Below the pieces are notes generated by a model, which worked only from the letters and a program-made list of their open reading frames with translations, did not search any database and was not told the origin of the DNA. Source: Medicago truncatula (taxonomy: Eukaryota > Streptophyta > Magnoliopsida > Fabales > Fabaceae). From it: 64,000 nucleotides of DNA. Positions 1 to 11,960 of this stretch are shown in pieces. Made by a program: the position numbers and the translations under genes. The stretch's first letter is position 1. Every line of letters starts with the position of its first letter. The DNA lies in contig NC_053045.1 of the NCBI RefSeq assembly GCF_003473485.1, positions 28,494,494 through 28,558,493 on the forward strand, written 5' to 3'.

Positions 1-480
1 AAACAAAGAAGAACAGAGGTGAGCTCACACGCACCTTTTGAACTCGTGATTGCAGAGTAACGGAAATAGGTGAACGTTGTTGGATTTGCGGTTTTCTGCA
101 GAAACAAACAAATAGGAATTAGAAATGAAGAAAAGTGTTGCAAATGTAGCAATTATATAACATTACAAATTCAAGTTTGTGAATCAGAATTTGAAGAATG
201 TATTCAGAGTTTTAACAAACATGTTAAGTGCATAATAAAAACAAAGGGAAAATGTGAAGATTGTGAATGATGAATGAGTTGAAACAAAAGAAATTGATTG
301 ATTGAACCACATAACAAGAATAGAGAATTACTCTATGATCGTACGAACGAATGAAGTAAAAACCCTACAAAGTTGCGAGCGCGCTACACAGAGAATGTAA
401 TGCACAATTGTTTAAGAATTGGACGCAGATAAAGAGAAAGTGCGGAAAAAGTGTTGAAATGTTGGAGAAATGGGGTTAAA
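1..480 (-). other. 5' leader of an F-box gene whose coding part lies left of the window
   Basis: This stretch matches, by eye, the 5' untranslated regions of the two F-box genes at 11604-11960 and 18643-19190. All three share a block of the form gcaccttt...cagagtaacgg on the + strand. On the minus strand this gives a donor (AAG|GTGCGT) with the intron running leftwards from about position 34. The first 34 bases are therefore intron and 35 to about 480 is the upstream exon and promoter. No coding sequence of this copy is in the window. The short reading frame at 70-270 on the + strand is antisense to this leader and is not a gene. Confidence 0.6.
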
Positions 481-529
481 AAAAATAAATATATCTAATA
501 TTAGTTTTAAAAACCGGACAGATGAACAA

Positions 530-940
530 CTTGGTAAGGGTAACAGGTCAGGCCCTCCAACTAAAGTCTACGACCGAGCCTATTTAAAGTCTAACTCAGC
601 TCAGCTCGTTTATTAACAATATCAGGCTCAAGCTTTTTATAAAGTCTATTTATATAAATAGGTCAGGCTAAGGCTTATAAAAAAGCCTATTAAGTCCGAC
701 AGGCCGACATATTAATTTTTTTTCCATAAATTCGAGCTTTCATGTGATTGGTTATTTAGTAGTAAGTATATTGATGTAATTAGACCTTCGTAAGATTTCA
801 TTATTTAGTAGCATAATTCATGTGTTGTTAGATCTTAGTGTAAAATAGACTTTCGGACTCCATAAGGCCTTTAAAAAGGTTAAGCTATGCCTCGAAAATA
901 AACCTATGACGGATAATAGGTTAGGCTCGGGCCAATAATT
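530..940. mobile_element. degenerate non-autonomous hAT-like element
   Basis: The left part repeats motifs such as aggtcaggct and aaagtctattt, also found just inside the left end of the hAT element at 20957. The right part (aataggttaggctcggg) resembles the same ends in inverse orientation. No coding remains. Terminal inverted repeats and target duplication are too decayed to place exactly. Confidence 0.4.
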
Positions 941-2945
941 TTTTGGTGTCATTTAACTTAAGCAATGAAGTGTTTTTAACAACAACATACCCTTAGTCAT
1001 ACCTTCAAATTGGATCCCAATTTTCTTTTTAGTTTTGCGAAGAGACACTTGGTGCTGCTTAATAGATCAATTGCTTCGATCTCATGGTATTTAATAAATA
1101 AAATTATTTATCACATATCAATTTTAGGTGAGTTCGGCGTGAAGGAATCATGTACTAAATTCTTTGTTGTTTGAACCATTTTCCTACGTTGAGCGTCATA
1201 TTGGAGCGGGAAAGAACGGTGATATATTCTTCAAAAAAAAAAAAAAAAAAAGATGGTCAACTAGTGTATTTTGATTTAAGTACCCAAAAGACTAAACAAC
1301 TTGGTGTTAAAGTAATGCTTTTTTACGATGTTGCATTTTTAAAAAAAAAAAAAAAAAAAAACCTTGTTTGAATTGGGTTTTAGTGTTGTCACCTTAGAAA
1401 TTTATGATTTTATAATAAAAAGTGGTTTGTATAATAAAAAGTGGTTTATGAATCACTTATATCACAAATATTACAAAGTGTGTGAAAAAAGAAAGAAAAA
1501 AAACCATTTGTTAATTATGAATATTTTTGCTTTATCAACTTTATATTGAAAGTCTATTCTCTTTATATTTGCAAACTGATGTGATTTTTGGGGATTTAAA
1601 ATTTCCTCCCTGCAATATTTTGTTTATCAATAACATAAGAAACACGAACAAATGAATTGTATAGAATATGATTAGGATGTTGAGTATATCCTTCATCTCT
1701 TCTTTGTGTGATGTCTTTAGAAGATATTTTCCTTTTTCCAAAAACCACATCATTTGGAATAAAACTCTAGATGGGAAAACATAATTTGGAACACCTCTAC
1801 TACTCCTTCAAAATCTCAACATATGAGAATTTGATATTAAGGGATATTCTTTACCATATGTCTGTAACTTATGTATCAAGCAAACTGAGTCAAGTAAACA
1901 CCTAATTTTTTATTGTCGGTATCCTACTAGAATATGGTCTTGTTTGATAAATACCATCAATATCTCAGTGTTGTGTCAGGTGTCTGTGTCGGAGTCCATA
2001 TTTCATAGTAATGTCCATCAATTCCCCTGACGCTATATGGAGCATTCTTCTCTCACTGAAAAACTTCCAATAAATAAATCCCACAAAGATGCCCTTCCAT
2101 GAAGATTTTGTTTTGATGAAGAACTTGTCTCTCTATTTATTAAATTAGAAATGCATAGTACTTTTCTTATATATGGTTGTTGCTTAGGCAAGAGGACATG
2201 CTGCCACTTTCCACTTCAAGTTGTTGAGAATATATAGGGCCAAAAGTAGTGATTGTAAATTTTATAAGGGCTAAAAGTTGAAGAAAAAAAAATTAGAGAA
2301 ACTAAAACGAAAAGTTGACATACATTTATAAGGACCAAAAACATAATTAACCTTCTTTTTTAAACAATCTAATTGGGATATCTAATGGTTTCAATTGATG
2401 CCCTCAATCCTATAATTTATTAAAATTATGATAAATGTTTAGTATGCGAGTACAAAGTAGTAATCAATTTTATATATTGTGTAAAAGCTACCTATTATGA
2501 AAAATAATTTATCAAATGTAGAATTGAATCGGATCGTCTCAAAGCATTTTATCACAATCTTACTAGCAACACTTACTTTTCAACACTCTCTCTAGCACTC
2601 ACTCTTTTATTAGATAAAATCAATGTATGTCCACACTTTGTGTTGGTTCAATTTTCAAAGTGTAGATCCACAATGATTTAAATCAATAACAGAGTGAGTG
2701 TTAGAGAGAGTGTTCAAAAGAGAATGTTGCTAGCGTTGCTCAACATCTAATCCATATCATTCTGAGTAACCTCACTGGAGCAATTGTATATATGAATACA
2801 AACATTGTGATACTTCTTTGAGCAACTATGGAGATGAATTAATGTATTTGTGATAATTTATTATATTTTAATAAAGATTGAGATGATTTTTTAGAAATAA
2901 TAGGGTTAGTTACAAGATGAGGTACCATGACCATCTATATTATTA
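941..2945. other. intergenic, no gene seen
   Basis: AT-rich DNA with two A homopolymers (near 1233-1250 and 1341-1360) and scattered short matches to other intergenic parts of the window. One match, around 2280-2340, resembles 33845-33910. No reading frame shows a recognisable domain or splice pattern. Confidence 0.5.
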
Positions 2946-3234
2946 CTTCCGTCCCTAATTATAGGGCCCTTTTAAAAAAATAACGGGAATTAAGATAGTG
3001 GATATTTGTATTAAATATGTTTGTAATTAGTATTGTTTTTACAATTTTATCCTTTAAGAGAGAGATGATTTATGTTTTCAACATATTATTTATTGTTGAT
3101 TGAAGAAAAAGATGTATAATTAATAGGGGCATGTATGTAAAGAAATAATTAATGTAGTTGGAAATGGCAAAGGGGTCTTATAAAAAGGGACAAAAAAATT
3201 CTCAAAAGGGTCTTATAATTAGGGACGGAGGTAG
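2946..3234. mobile_element. Stowaway-like MITE
   Basis: The ends are inverted repeats: cttccgtccctaattatag on the left and its near complement ending ggacggaggtag on the right. TA dinucleotides flank both ends (2944-2945 and 3235-3236). TA target duplication and a cctccgtccc-type terminus are typical of Tc1/mariner-derived Stowaway MITEs. The 289 bp hold no coding potential. Confidence 0.7.
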
Positions 3235-3239
3235 TATAT

Positions 3240-4250
3240 ACTAACAAGGTAACAAGCCAATAGAGAGTGTCAACCCAGCGTCTCCCTGGCATGTAGATAT
3301 GACAACTACGGTGTAAAGAGGAGTTTACCCTACGCTGGACATCAATTCGAGTATGTTGAATCTGATTAACTTGAATCATAATATGTTGAATCTGAGGAAT
3401 AACCATCAGCCATCTGCCCCTGTGCTCAATGTATGGAAATGATCCAACAACTAAGAGTTTTGTCTATGATTCTTGCACGCCGAGTTCATCCAAAAATGAT
3501 ATGTGATAAGTAATCTCTGATATATGCCATGAGATCGAACCAATTGAACCATTAAACACCACCAAGTGTCTCGTCACAAATCTAGAAAGAAAATTGGGAT
3601 ATATGTCCGAAGTTATGTCTAAGGGTATATGTGTTGTAAAAAAAACTCTCATTGCATAGTAAAACGACACCAAAAAATGTTCACCCCGATCTTCAGTTAC
3701 ATACCACCAATGACATATTCCATCCATGTACAATCGATCATTTGAACTATCGGTCCAACATTTAGGCATATTGAAATCATGTGTCCTCCAAGAGTTACAT
3801 CTTACACTATAAATCTCTCATAAAGTTTCATAGGATATTTTATTCCATGGCACATCTTCGTGTCACACATTGAGAAGTAGAAGACCTCGACCATTTATTT
3901 GACAAAAATGTACATGCATAATAATAATTGTAATGTCATCTTGAATATGGTCATAATCAAATCCATGAACTAAATTTAAAGCCTCTCGATAAGCTGATAC
4001 ATACTCGGCAAGGTTGGGAGGAATGACCTAAAATTCATGGGTAGCTAGGTTCCACAATACAAGTGTTTTTTGTTTTTGAAGGCAAAGAGTTCCGGTAATA
4101 ATATTAGAATCAACAAAATCAAAGAAATGGTTTTCCTCGTGACATAGATTTGGTAAGTCTAATTTGACTCTATTCTCAAACTTATCATCAGAAAGTGAAT
4201 TTATTGAGATAGGTTACCCAATAATTCATAAAGCTTTGTTTGGAGATTAC
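3240..4250 (-). pseudogene. F-box protein pseudogene, FBA (F-box-associated, type 1) region only
   Basis: Read on the minus strand from about 4230 down, one frame carries the usual FBA pattern of plant F-box proteins: LSDDKFENRVKLD, then GTLCL, LVLWNLATHEF, VIPPNLAEYVSAY, HGFDYD, a DRLYMDGICHWW strand, and a final GVQES-TKL. Four in-frame stops break it: TAG at 4028-4030, two TGA codons around 3800-3880, and TAG just after the QES motif. The N-terminal F-box is absent. The frame is otherwise preserved, so this is a fairly young relic. Intact relatives bind SCF substrates; this copy cannot encode a full protein. A shorter relic of the same family lies at 20590-20850. Confidence 0.7.
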
Positions 4251-5201
4251 TTTGCACGATAGGTTGCCCAATATTTTTTTTTTTTTTATTACTAGTTATT
4301 CGGAATGCTCAAAATGAAGCGTATTAGTATTAATCTCATTATATCACAGGTTGAAGCAACAAGCAGGAGCAATTTTGTTAAAGTTGTGCATAATGACTGA
4401 TTTGTCTCTTGGCTTCCTCCGTAAACTAAATATATGTTACCTCAATGATATATCAAAACAAAACAAAAAACAATAAAATAAGTATTAAAATTAAGATAAA
4501 AGTTTAGTATGCCAGAACAAAGTAATAAATTTTAGGATTTTGCTAACCAGTGCTCTTAGGGCAATGATTAAGGAAATCAAAAGTAGCATGTTTGCATTGA
4601 ATTCAACAATATTTTAACATTTAAAAATTTAAATTCATAACTTTTCATCATTTTTCAATAAAACATTTCTATTTTTATCCTCTTATCCCTCTTATATATA
4701 TATTGTGAATGAAAATGTTTGTCCAAAATGAATGCACTTGAAATAGTGTTACATGTCAAAGCACTTAATTATAAATCAGAGTTTTACGGATTAATAGGAA
4801 GGTGTTAGTGTTTGTGTCACAGACACACTTCCTAGGAACTAATTTAGCATTGCACGTGTTATATGTCTGCTAAAGTTGTATCAGAACAAAATGGAAAGCC
4901 TTAAATTTTTTGAAATCTTCTTACATTTTATGTAATCCTAGACTGAACTATGTGAAGCATTTGGAAAAATGAAGCCTTTATATTATTCCATGAAATGTGA
5001 ATTATGCTTCAATGTTATTTACTTGTTTTGGTATAGAAATAAAAAAGTTCTGTCATGAAAATTAGACCCAACATTTAAATTAAGGATGATGTGTCGATTT
5101 TTAATTGATGTGGATTGTTGATGTGGGTGTCACACAAGCATTTTAGTTTTTAATATTTTTATATTAATTAAATACATTTATAATTGATTTAATATATGTT
5201 A
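4251..5201. other. intergenic, with an extra copy of the F-box unit's downstream region
   Basis: The segment from about 4810 to 5020 (gtgtcacagacacacttcct through ggaaaaatgaagcctttat) matches 7960-8090 and 14940-15060, which lie downstream of the two F-box genes. It is therefore a further copy of the downstream part of the tandem repeat unit. The rest is AT-rich with no gene seen. Confidence 0.45.
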
Positions 5202-6188
5202 ATATTAATAATAGATGGAGGGTTGTTGTGGTTTAGATTTCATCGTTTGTTTGAGCTAAGTGTGGATCCTCATGTCTCTGTAGCTGATATGAAGAGGGAT
5301 GGTTGGGAGGTTGATGGGGATGGAGTGGAGGTGGAGGCGGAGGTTGTTTGCTTGGGAGGAGGAACAATTGATAGAGTGTGTTAGGCTTTTTGATAGTATA
5401 TTTTTGCAGGATAACATAAGTGACAAATGGATTTGGAAACATGACCTTGTCGAAGAGTATTTTGTAAAGAATGTTTATCATATACTAACGGTCACAAATA
5501 ATCTCCCTATTAACGTGTATTTAGATTTAATTTGGATTAAAGGAGTGTCTCTCAAGGTGTCCCTTTTTGCATGGAGAACAATTAACAAAAGAATTATGAC
5601 AAAGGACAAATTAATGCGTAAAGGTGTGATTTTATCCGATTTTGCATTGTGCTCAGGTGGCTGCGGGAAAGAGGAAACATTTAATCATCTATTCTTGGAG
5701 TGTGAATTTTTCGGCAACATTTGGCGTCTTCTTCATCGATGGTTGGGTATATCTACGTTTATTCCATCATATATGGATTGTCATTCGCAACAATATTTTG
5801 GTGCACATGCTTTGAAAAAGGAAGTCCGTTCTTGCTTTCAGGTTGAGTGAATGGCTTGTCTTTGGGTCATTTATAAAGAACATAATTCGAGAATTTTTAA
5901 TAACAAAGCTTCGTCTCAGGATCACCTTCTTGATAAGTATTAAACTTCATTCATGGTGGTGGTTGAAAGCGAATAAACTAGATTTTTATTTTAATTTTAA
6001 TTGTTGGTACTCTTCGCCATCTCTATATAGAATATACCATTGTGTAATAGTGGTTCATGGTTCGGCACTATTTGTTGTATTTTGGACTTTTATGGTTTTT
6101 CTTCTCTTTAGGCACATCTTGTGCTTAATTGGGTTGGTTTCTTAATATAATTCTTTATCGGCTTCTTCAAAAAAAAATATATTAATAA
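5202..6188 (+). mobile_element. 5'-truncated L1-type LINE fragment (ORF2 C-terminus)
   Basis: The frame from about 5299 to 5850 encodes the C-terminal part of a plant LINE ORF2: RRRLFAWEEEQ, DKWIWKHD, a LKVSLFAWRTINKRIMTKDKL block, and a zf-RVT zinc-binding motif (CSGGCGKEETFNHLFLEC). A stop after CFQVE and later frameshifts end it. The 3' tail reads cggcttcttc followed by an A run, the same tail as the long LINE at 44.5-50.6 kb, so both belong to related families. A possible 10-bp target duplication, atattaataa, sits at 5202-5211 and 6179-6188. It is AT-rich, so chance cannot be excluded. Confidence 0.8.
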
Positions 6189-6809
6189 AATACTAATGAA
6201 TATTTTTCTACTTCCCTTCACCATACCACTTACAACCACCACAATCCTCATCAACACCCAACATCTAACCTCAACGATCGTCTCATTCCTTATCATAATG
6301 ATATGTTGTTGTTTTGCCATATGAAGTTATATCGGAAGCTTGCTGCAGGAGGAATGGAAAAGGAAACATGTAACAGCAATTGGTGTCACGAAATAGTATT
6401 GTTTGCATTTCTTTGTGTGCACTGCAGAATTACTCTTTTAGAAGAAGGTGATGATGTAGAAAAAATAGTTACAATGAATTTTTTTAATTTAATTTTTCGT
6501 TTATATCTTGTATTAATTCACTGTTTTGAGGTATGATTGTAACTAGCAAAAGACCTATTTGTAGTATATAAGTTATACTGAAGGTCAATATTATCAGCTT
6601 CCGCTAAGTTTAATATTATTTTTTTTTTTAAAAAGTTAAATTAGCCTACCCAACATCGGAGAATCGAACATGAAGCATTGGAAAGAAGCATACTCTAAAG
6701 TCCCAAGTTAATACTTTCAGACCAACCCAAGTGGGTTCCGCTAAGTTAATATTAACTAGTTATTCTCTCAAGCAAGTTAGTTTGTGTACTAGTCCTATCA
6801 TTATATAAT
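6189..6809. other. intergenic, no gene seen
   Basis: AT-rich sequence. A 77-codon frame at 6303-6536 shows no recognisable domain and no supporting context. Confidence 0.4.
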
Positions 6810-7249
6810 GGGGTTTGCTAGGATACACCCACTAGTTTTTATTAAGGTGTGTTTTAGCAAAGATATAGTTAAAAAGTTGTTAAATACACCTTAAGGTGAA
6901 TGTTGTTAAAACACTCCTTCTAAAAAAATAAGTGGGTGTATGTTAGCAACTCCTATAGGCATTTGCTAGAATATACCCACTTATTTTTTAGAAGATGTGT
7001 TTTAGCAAGTTATAACTAAAAAATAGCTAAATACTTCATCCGGTCTCAAATATAAGAAAAGATTCTCTTTTTAGGTTCATTAAATAATTAATATATATGT
7101 TTTAAAATGTAGACCAGATACATTAACTACTCAATGAATCTAAAATAAAAATATTTTCTTATATTTGAGACCGGAAGGAGTACACCCTAAGGTGTAGCTT
7201 GCTAAAACACTCCCACATAAAAACTAGTGGGTGTATTCTAACAAATCCC
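6810..7249. mobile_element. fold-back MITE (Mutator-like), compound, with a nested MITE
   Basis: The outer ends are inverted: ggggtttgctaggatacac on the left against gtgtattctaacaaatccc on the right. Flanking 9-mers ttatataat (6801-6809) and ttgtataat (7250-7258) differ at one base, as for an aged 9-bp Mutator-type target duplication. A second inverted pair, gtgggtgtatgttagcaac and gcatttgctagaatataccc, meets head to head near 6950, so the element is two copies in tandem or a partial internal duplication. The element at 43377-43564 has related ends. Confidence 0.65.
7034..7190. mobile_element. Stowaway-like MITE nested in the 6810-7249 element
   Basis: The ends are cttcatccggtctcaaatat and its near complement finishing ttgagaccggaaggag, flanked by TA at 7032-7033 and 7191-7192. 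It interrupts the second arm of the older fold-back element, so it inserted later. Confidence 0.75.
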
Positions 7250-7259
7250 TTGTATAATA

Positions 7260-7405
7260 CTCTATCCGGTCCTATATATAAGAAACAATTTACTTTTTTG
7301 ATTCATTGAATAGTTGATGTATTTGGTCTATTTCTAGGCTAGGTACATCAATTATTGAATGAATCTAAAAAGTTAACTTTTTCTTATAAATAGGACCGGA
7401 GGTAG
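7260..7405. mobile_element. Stowaway-like MITE
   Basis: The inverted ends are ctctatccggtcctatat and ataggaccggaggtag, with TA at 7258-7259 and 7406-7407. It sits directly beside the right target duplication of the 6810-7249 element. Sequence and length resemble the nested MITE at 7034-7190 but it is a separate insertion. Confidence 0.75.
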
Positions 7406-9022
7406 TATGTACTAACACTTAATGAAAAAATTACTCTCTTAGCATGTTGATAAGACTGCTCAATAGACACCGACCAAGGATCGAACAAACAACATCCAAC
7501 CAAATGGTTAAGAGATACAAATATCTACCACTTGTATCATATATTATATTGGTGATACTTTGATCTAGTTTTTGAATATGCTATCATATCAAGACTTGAT
7601 TGATTTCTAGTTCTGAGATTTGGCTTCTTCCAAATTTTTGTGTCTACTGCCATGGCAAGTCTTTCTTAGGCTGCCGAGAATAATGGTAACACATACAAGT
7701 TAAGATCATAGAGAGGGAAAAACCTTAGCTTAGGATAAATATGTCCAAAACCACCTAGTTCAATATCATTATTGGTCTTTTACTTTTAAAACTACAGGGT
7801 ATCTTTATCCCTCCATGTATGCATTGTCTTCAACTTTCTCTCGCGAGTCACTGCTGCTGTTTCTTTACTTCTTTTAAATTTGACATTTCCAATTATTGAG
7901 CAAAGTTATTTTGTTGTATCAACTTTAATTTTTTTGTATAAAAAAGAATCACACCTTTCAGCTTATATCATCTGAAACACTTCCTTAATCTATCAGAGCA
8001 AAAAACAGAGGCCTTAAATCTTTTGAAAATCTCTTTACTTTTCATGTAAATCTTAGGATGTGAACTATTTGGAAAATGAAGCCTTTATCTTAGAAATGAA
8101 TAAGTTCTGTTAGGTTTTATGCAAGAAAACTAGTTCATACTCCCTGATTTCTGGTAATGATAATCATATGTAGGATGTGATTTTATCCCTCCCTCTCTCT
8201 CAGATTGTGGTAATACTAATAGAAAATCCCATACATCAACCAAACTTCTCTAGATCATATAGAAAGACTGAAGTTTTTGAAAAGACAAGATGACCAAACA
8301 TCACAATTAATAAACAAAACAACATAGTTGGCACAATAATTCTGGCAATACAATATTTCTGGCATACAATCAATGTGTGTCTGAATATATCCACACAAGC
8401 AGTTCGAGCATACAATCTGATTTCATCGTAGAATAAACAGACACACACATAGGGGCATCAATTCCAATCAACTTCACATTGGAATATAACACGCCTTCTC
8501 TTAAAACTCACTCACTAAGCTTTGATGACTTAAATATTTTTATTGGGCAAGAACAGCTCAAAAAAGAGCTGTATCAATATCAATATAAAGTAGATGAAAT
8601 TGTATACTCTGACAAGTATGGAACAAGACTGAATATTTACACGCAAATCCTACACAGGACAGTTTTGATTTAGAAGCAATAGTTCCTATTGGATAACAGT
8701 AAAAACATTGACTTTGCATAACACTTTTAATCTATCTGGTTAACTTGTGTTTTATATCTAACATCTAACTTGCTCTTGAATGCAACAAACCAACATAAGT
8801 TTTCATAACTAGATTAAAAGTGTCGAGTAGTCTTGATTGAATCCTTGAAGGCATCCAAATGATCTTCAAATTGAATTAATATCCTGTAACAAATGTTGAA
8901 TAATTAATTTTAAGAATATAAGCATAAATGATAAAATCTATAGAGTATACTGATAAAAAAATTAATATAATTAAAAAATTTAAGAGGATATAATTTATTT
9001 ATTGTTATTCTCAACCACGAAT

Positions 9023-9025
<3 letters not shown>

Positions 9026-9081
<56 letters not shown>
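9026..9081. repeat. (TA)n microsatellite
   Basis: About 28 uninterrupted AT/TA dinucleotides just downstream of F-box copy 1. The matching place in the second tandem unit (about 15950-15970) has only gtatatac, so the array expanded in this unit. Confidence 0.95.
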
Positions 9082-9083
<2 letters not shown>

Positions 9084-9123
9084 TCAAGAGATATAAAGTT
9101 GTGTTGATGGTAGGATTTAATGT

Positions 9124-11077
9124 CTAGAACAATGAGAGGATGAAAGTTCTATCACCATCCCACAACATCATACCAACAAATATTAGCATGCCAACTTTTT
9201 TCATTAGAAAAGAAAGTATATAAACTCTATGTTGAAGAAAAGAAAGTGTGTAAATTCGTACCCATACTAGTACGGAGGATTTCTTTGACCCCTTGCGTAA
9301 GCTTTTTTCTACTCTTCTTTTCTTTAAACTGGGTGTGAAAATCTTTACCTTCTCTAACTTATTTGAGTGACTTACAATATATCGCGTAAAGTCCAACTCA
9401 GTTTTTATGTCTTGAATTCCTTTAAATTCAAATGTAATGAGACTGGTTGTAAGACATGTCGGAGTCACTGATGGCTCCACCCAACTCGAGTTTCCAACCT
9501 CCTTTCTTCGGGAATTGATTTCAATTTTTCTCTGCATGTAAACCAAACATTATCGTTAGAATTTTCCAACTTTCCAACTGGATATATAGTAAATAGTTTC
9601 AATTATATTATTAAGTAAATAAACGTAAAACTGTAGGTAAATCAGCTTAAAAGAAAGTTAAATTGGTAGGAAAATCTACACAAATATAGATTAGATATCT
9701 ATTGTTTTGAATTAATTAATTTGTTTATCGGTTATATTTGCAAACTACATGTATCTTTTGCCAAGTCTTTGATCTCTTGTGCCAGATTTTGAGCTTATCA
9801 TATTTTATCTTTTAAAAATATATTGTGCAAATATAGTTAAAAAAAACATCATACACACCTTAATTGCAAGATACGTAAGTTTTGGAGCATTCTGCAGAAA
9901 GCTGACGAGCATATTCCAACTGCATCTCTCAGATATTTCAACCGATAAAAATAATAAACTGTGAAAAGTGAGAAGATGTAAGTTGTCAAGTTTGTCCTCC
10001 ATGCTGAGAAACTGCATTACAAAATTATAAAAGGAGAATAGAATTGCATATGGGACTAAATATCGAACTTGTAATTAAAAAAGAGATTATGAAACTTACA
10101 TGAAATGTGTTAGAACCGAGAGCCAATGATTTGACATTAGAAAGTCCTTTCAAGAGTGTATACAAACTGTTAAAATCCGGACTCTGACAAATGGAAAGAG
10201 TAGCTTGATGAATATTGGACAAGTTTGCAAACTCATATTTTCTAGGAGTCAATGAAAAATCAATAATAGAAAGAACTTCAAGTGACGGGGCATTAATTTG
10301 TACTGGACAAATTTTAGAAACAGAAATAGGAACAAATAAAGAAAGGTATAATCTCTTCAAGAAGTGAAAAGAGGTATTGATGGCTATTCGAAAGGTCTCA
10401 TTTAAATAAAGTTCCTCCAGATGTGGACAACCAGATAGAAAATTATTGAGATCATACTCTCTATGATCATCAAAGAAAGAATATATCACAGTTGATCGGA
10501 GATGAAGAATCTTTAGTGACGGTAAATATACATGAAGAGAAGAATTGAGTGTTGGTTGAATTCTGCCCCGCAATTTTAAGACCACAAGTGACTCACAAGT
10601 GGAAAGCCTAAGCGGCAACAAGGTTTTTTCATGGAGAAACAAATCCAAGTCAAGTTCCTGGACCTTGAGATCTAAAGCCTTTGAGACCCACATGTGTACA
10701 TCATTTGGCTGGCAGCCTTTCTCACTATAAAGCCTTAGTTTTCTTATATTTTCGGTGCGTCTTAGCAGAGCAAAATTTACAAATGCCTTTGAAACCCACA
10801 TGTGAACATCATGTGGTTCGCAACCTTTCTCACTATCAAGATTTTGTTTTCTTATATATTCTTGGTAAACAGACTTGATATATTTGGACAGAAAAGGGTC
10901 TGAAATCTCTGGTAATTCAAAGCGAAGGCTGGGAATCTTGGTGCAGATCGACTCCCATCTTGTGGATAGAACACATGTTCTGTAAGACTCTTTTGTTGAT
11001 AGGAAAGACAAAATATGACAAATCAAATCGTCTGGGAGATTGCTTAATCGATCGTGTTCTTCATCAGAGCACGCCAT
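9124..11077 (-). CDS. F-box/LRR/FBD protein, copy 1: complement(join(9124..9531, 9859..10011, 10100..11077))
   Basis: Likely the substrate-binding subunit of an SCF E3 ubiquitin ligase; its target is unknown. Exon 1 (326 codons) starts at ATG 11077 and holds the F-box near residues 8-55 ([19 protein letters not shown], then TCVLSTRWESI). Leucine-rich strands follow ([34 protein letters not shown]). Exon 2 (51 codons) carries [16 protein letters not shown]. Exon 3 carries the FBD domain (SSWVEPSVTPTCL, then TFEFKGIQDIKTELDFTRYIV). Donors GTAAGT and GTGTGT and the cag acceptors keep phase 0 throughout, giving about 512 aa. The final ~50 residues after FBD look like read-through into non-coding DNA. 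A possible alternative is a donor at tgg|GTACGA joined to a short exon near 8885, mirrored at 15800. A 5'UTR intron (11086-11603) precedes the ATG. Family certain; the C-terminus is not. Confidence 0.85.
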
Positions 11078-11085
11078 GACCTAAT

Positions 11086-11603
11086 CTGAACAGCAGAGTA
11101 AAGTTATGACAAGATTGACGAGATTTCATTAGCAATAAACAAAGAGATCAACACAATTTCACTAAAATTTAATTCCAAAAGTAACAAATTAATCTTCGAA
11201 ATAGGTACAAAATGATTGATGAATAGAACACAATGGAAAATAGATAAATGAATATCATTGGAAATTGTATATAGTAACAATTGGCTGGGCAATGTTTTTA
11301 TAAAGTCAGAAACTCAAGTGCTAAGTTCCAATGACATTTTTTGGTTTATACTACAAAGAGATACTTGAAAATGCAATGTACATTGATCTTATAAATCATA
11401 ACAAACAATACATAATAACTTAAATTCAAACTTAAAATTGTTCAAAATTTGTAGAAGAACAATAAAAAAACAACGATTAACAGAAACCCTAAAATGACAT
11501 GATCATCGGGCTAAAAAAATGCATAAACTCAAACAAGAAGCAGTGAAAATTGAATTGAAAAACTATCAGAGAAAAAGAATAACAATGGTGAGCTCGTACG
11601 CAC
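11086..11603 (-). other. 5'UTR intron of F-box copy 1
   Basis: On the minus strand a donor AAG|GTGCGT lies at 11603-11602 and an acceptor ttcag|attaggtc just upstream of the ATG. Both sites are conserved in copy 2 (18003-18642), and the donor is also conserved in the copy at the left edge. The position and conservation are what is seen; splicing is inferred. Confidence 0.55.
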
Positions 11604-11960
11604 CTTCAGAGTAACAGAAAGAGGCGAGCGTTGTTGTATTCGCGCTTTTCTGTAGAAACAAACAAATATCAATTAGAAATCAAGAATAGTTCTGCAAATG
11701 TAGCAATTATATATCATTAAAAAATAAAGTTTCTGAATCAGAATTTGAAGAAACTCTAGGAGGAGTTTTAACAAACATGTTATGTGCATAATAAAAAAAA
11801 CAAAGGGGGATAAGAAGAATGTGTATGATGAATCAGTTCAAACAAAAACCAATGAATGAATGAATGGAACAGAAACCCTTTATAGAAATGTTGAAATTGA
11901 AAGTATAGAAATGTTGAAGAGATGAGAAACGTTTAGAATGAGTGAGTGAAATGAAATGTT

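Larger units (their letters stand above)
7940..11960 (-). repeat. tandem repeat unit 1 carrying F-box gene copy 1
   Basis: This block aligns along its length with 14930-19190: downstream region, FBD exon, middle exon, F-box/LRR exon, 5' intron and 5' leader. Matching splice sites are 6887-6889 bp apart in the coding part and about 7039 bp apart at the 5' intron donor. The interspersed MITEs are not shared, so they inserted after the duplication or were lost in one copy. Confidence 0.75.

Noticed and set aside
1171..1549. Small + strand frames with poly-Lys stretches
   Set aside because: Created by A homopolymers; no domain, start context or homologue-like composition.
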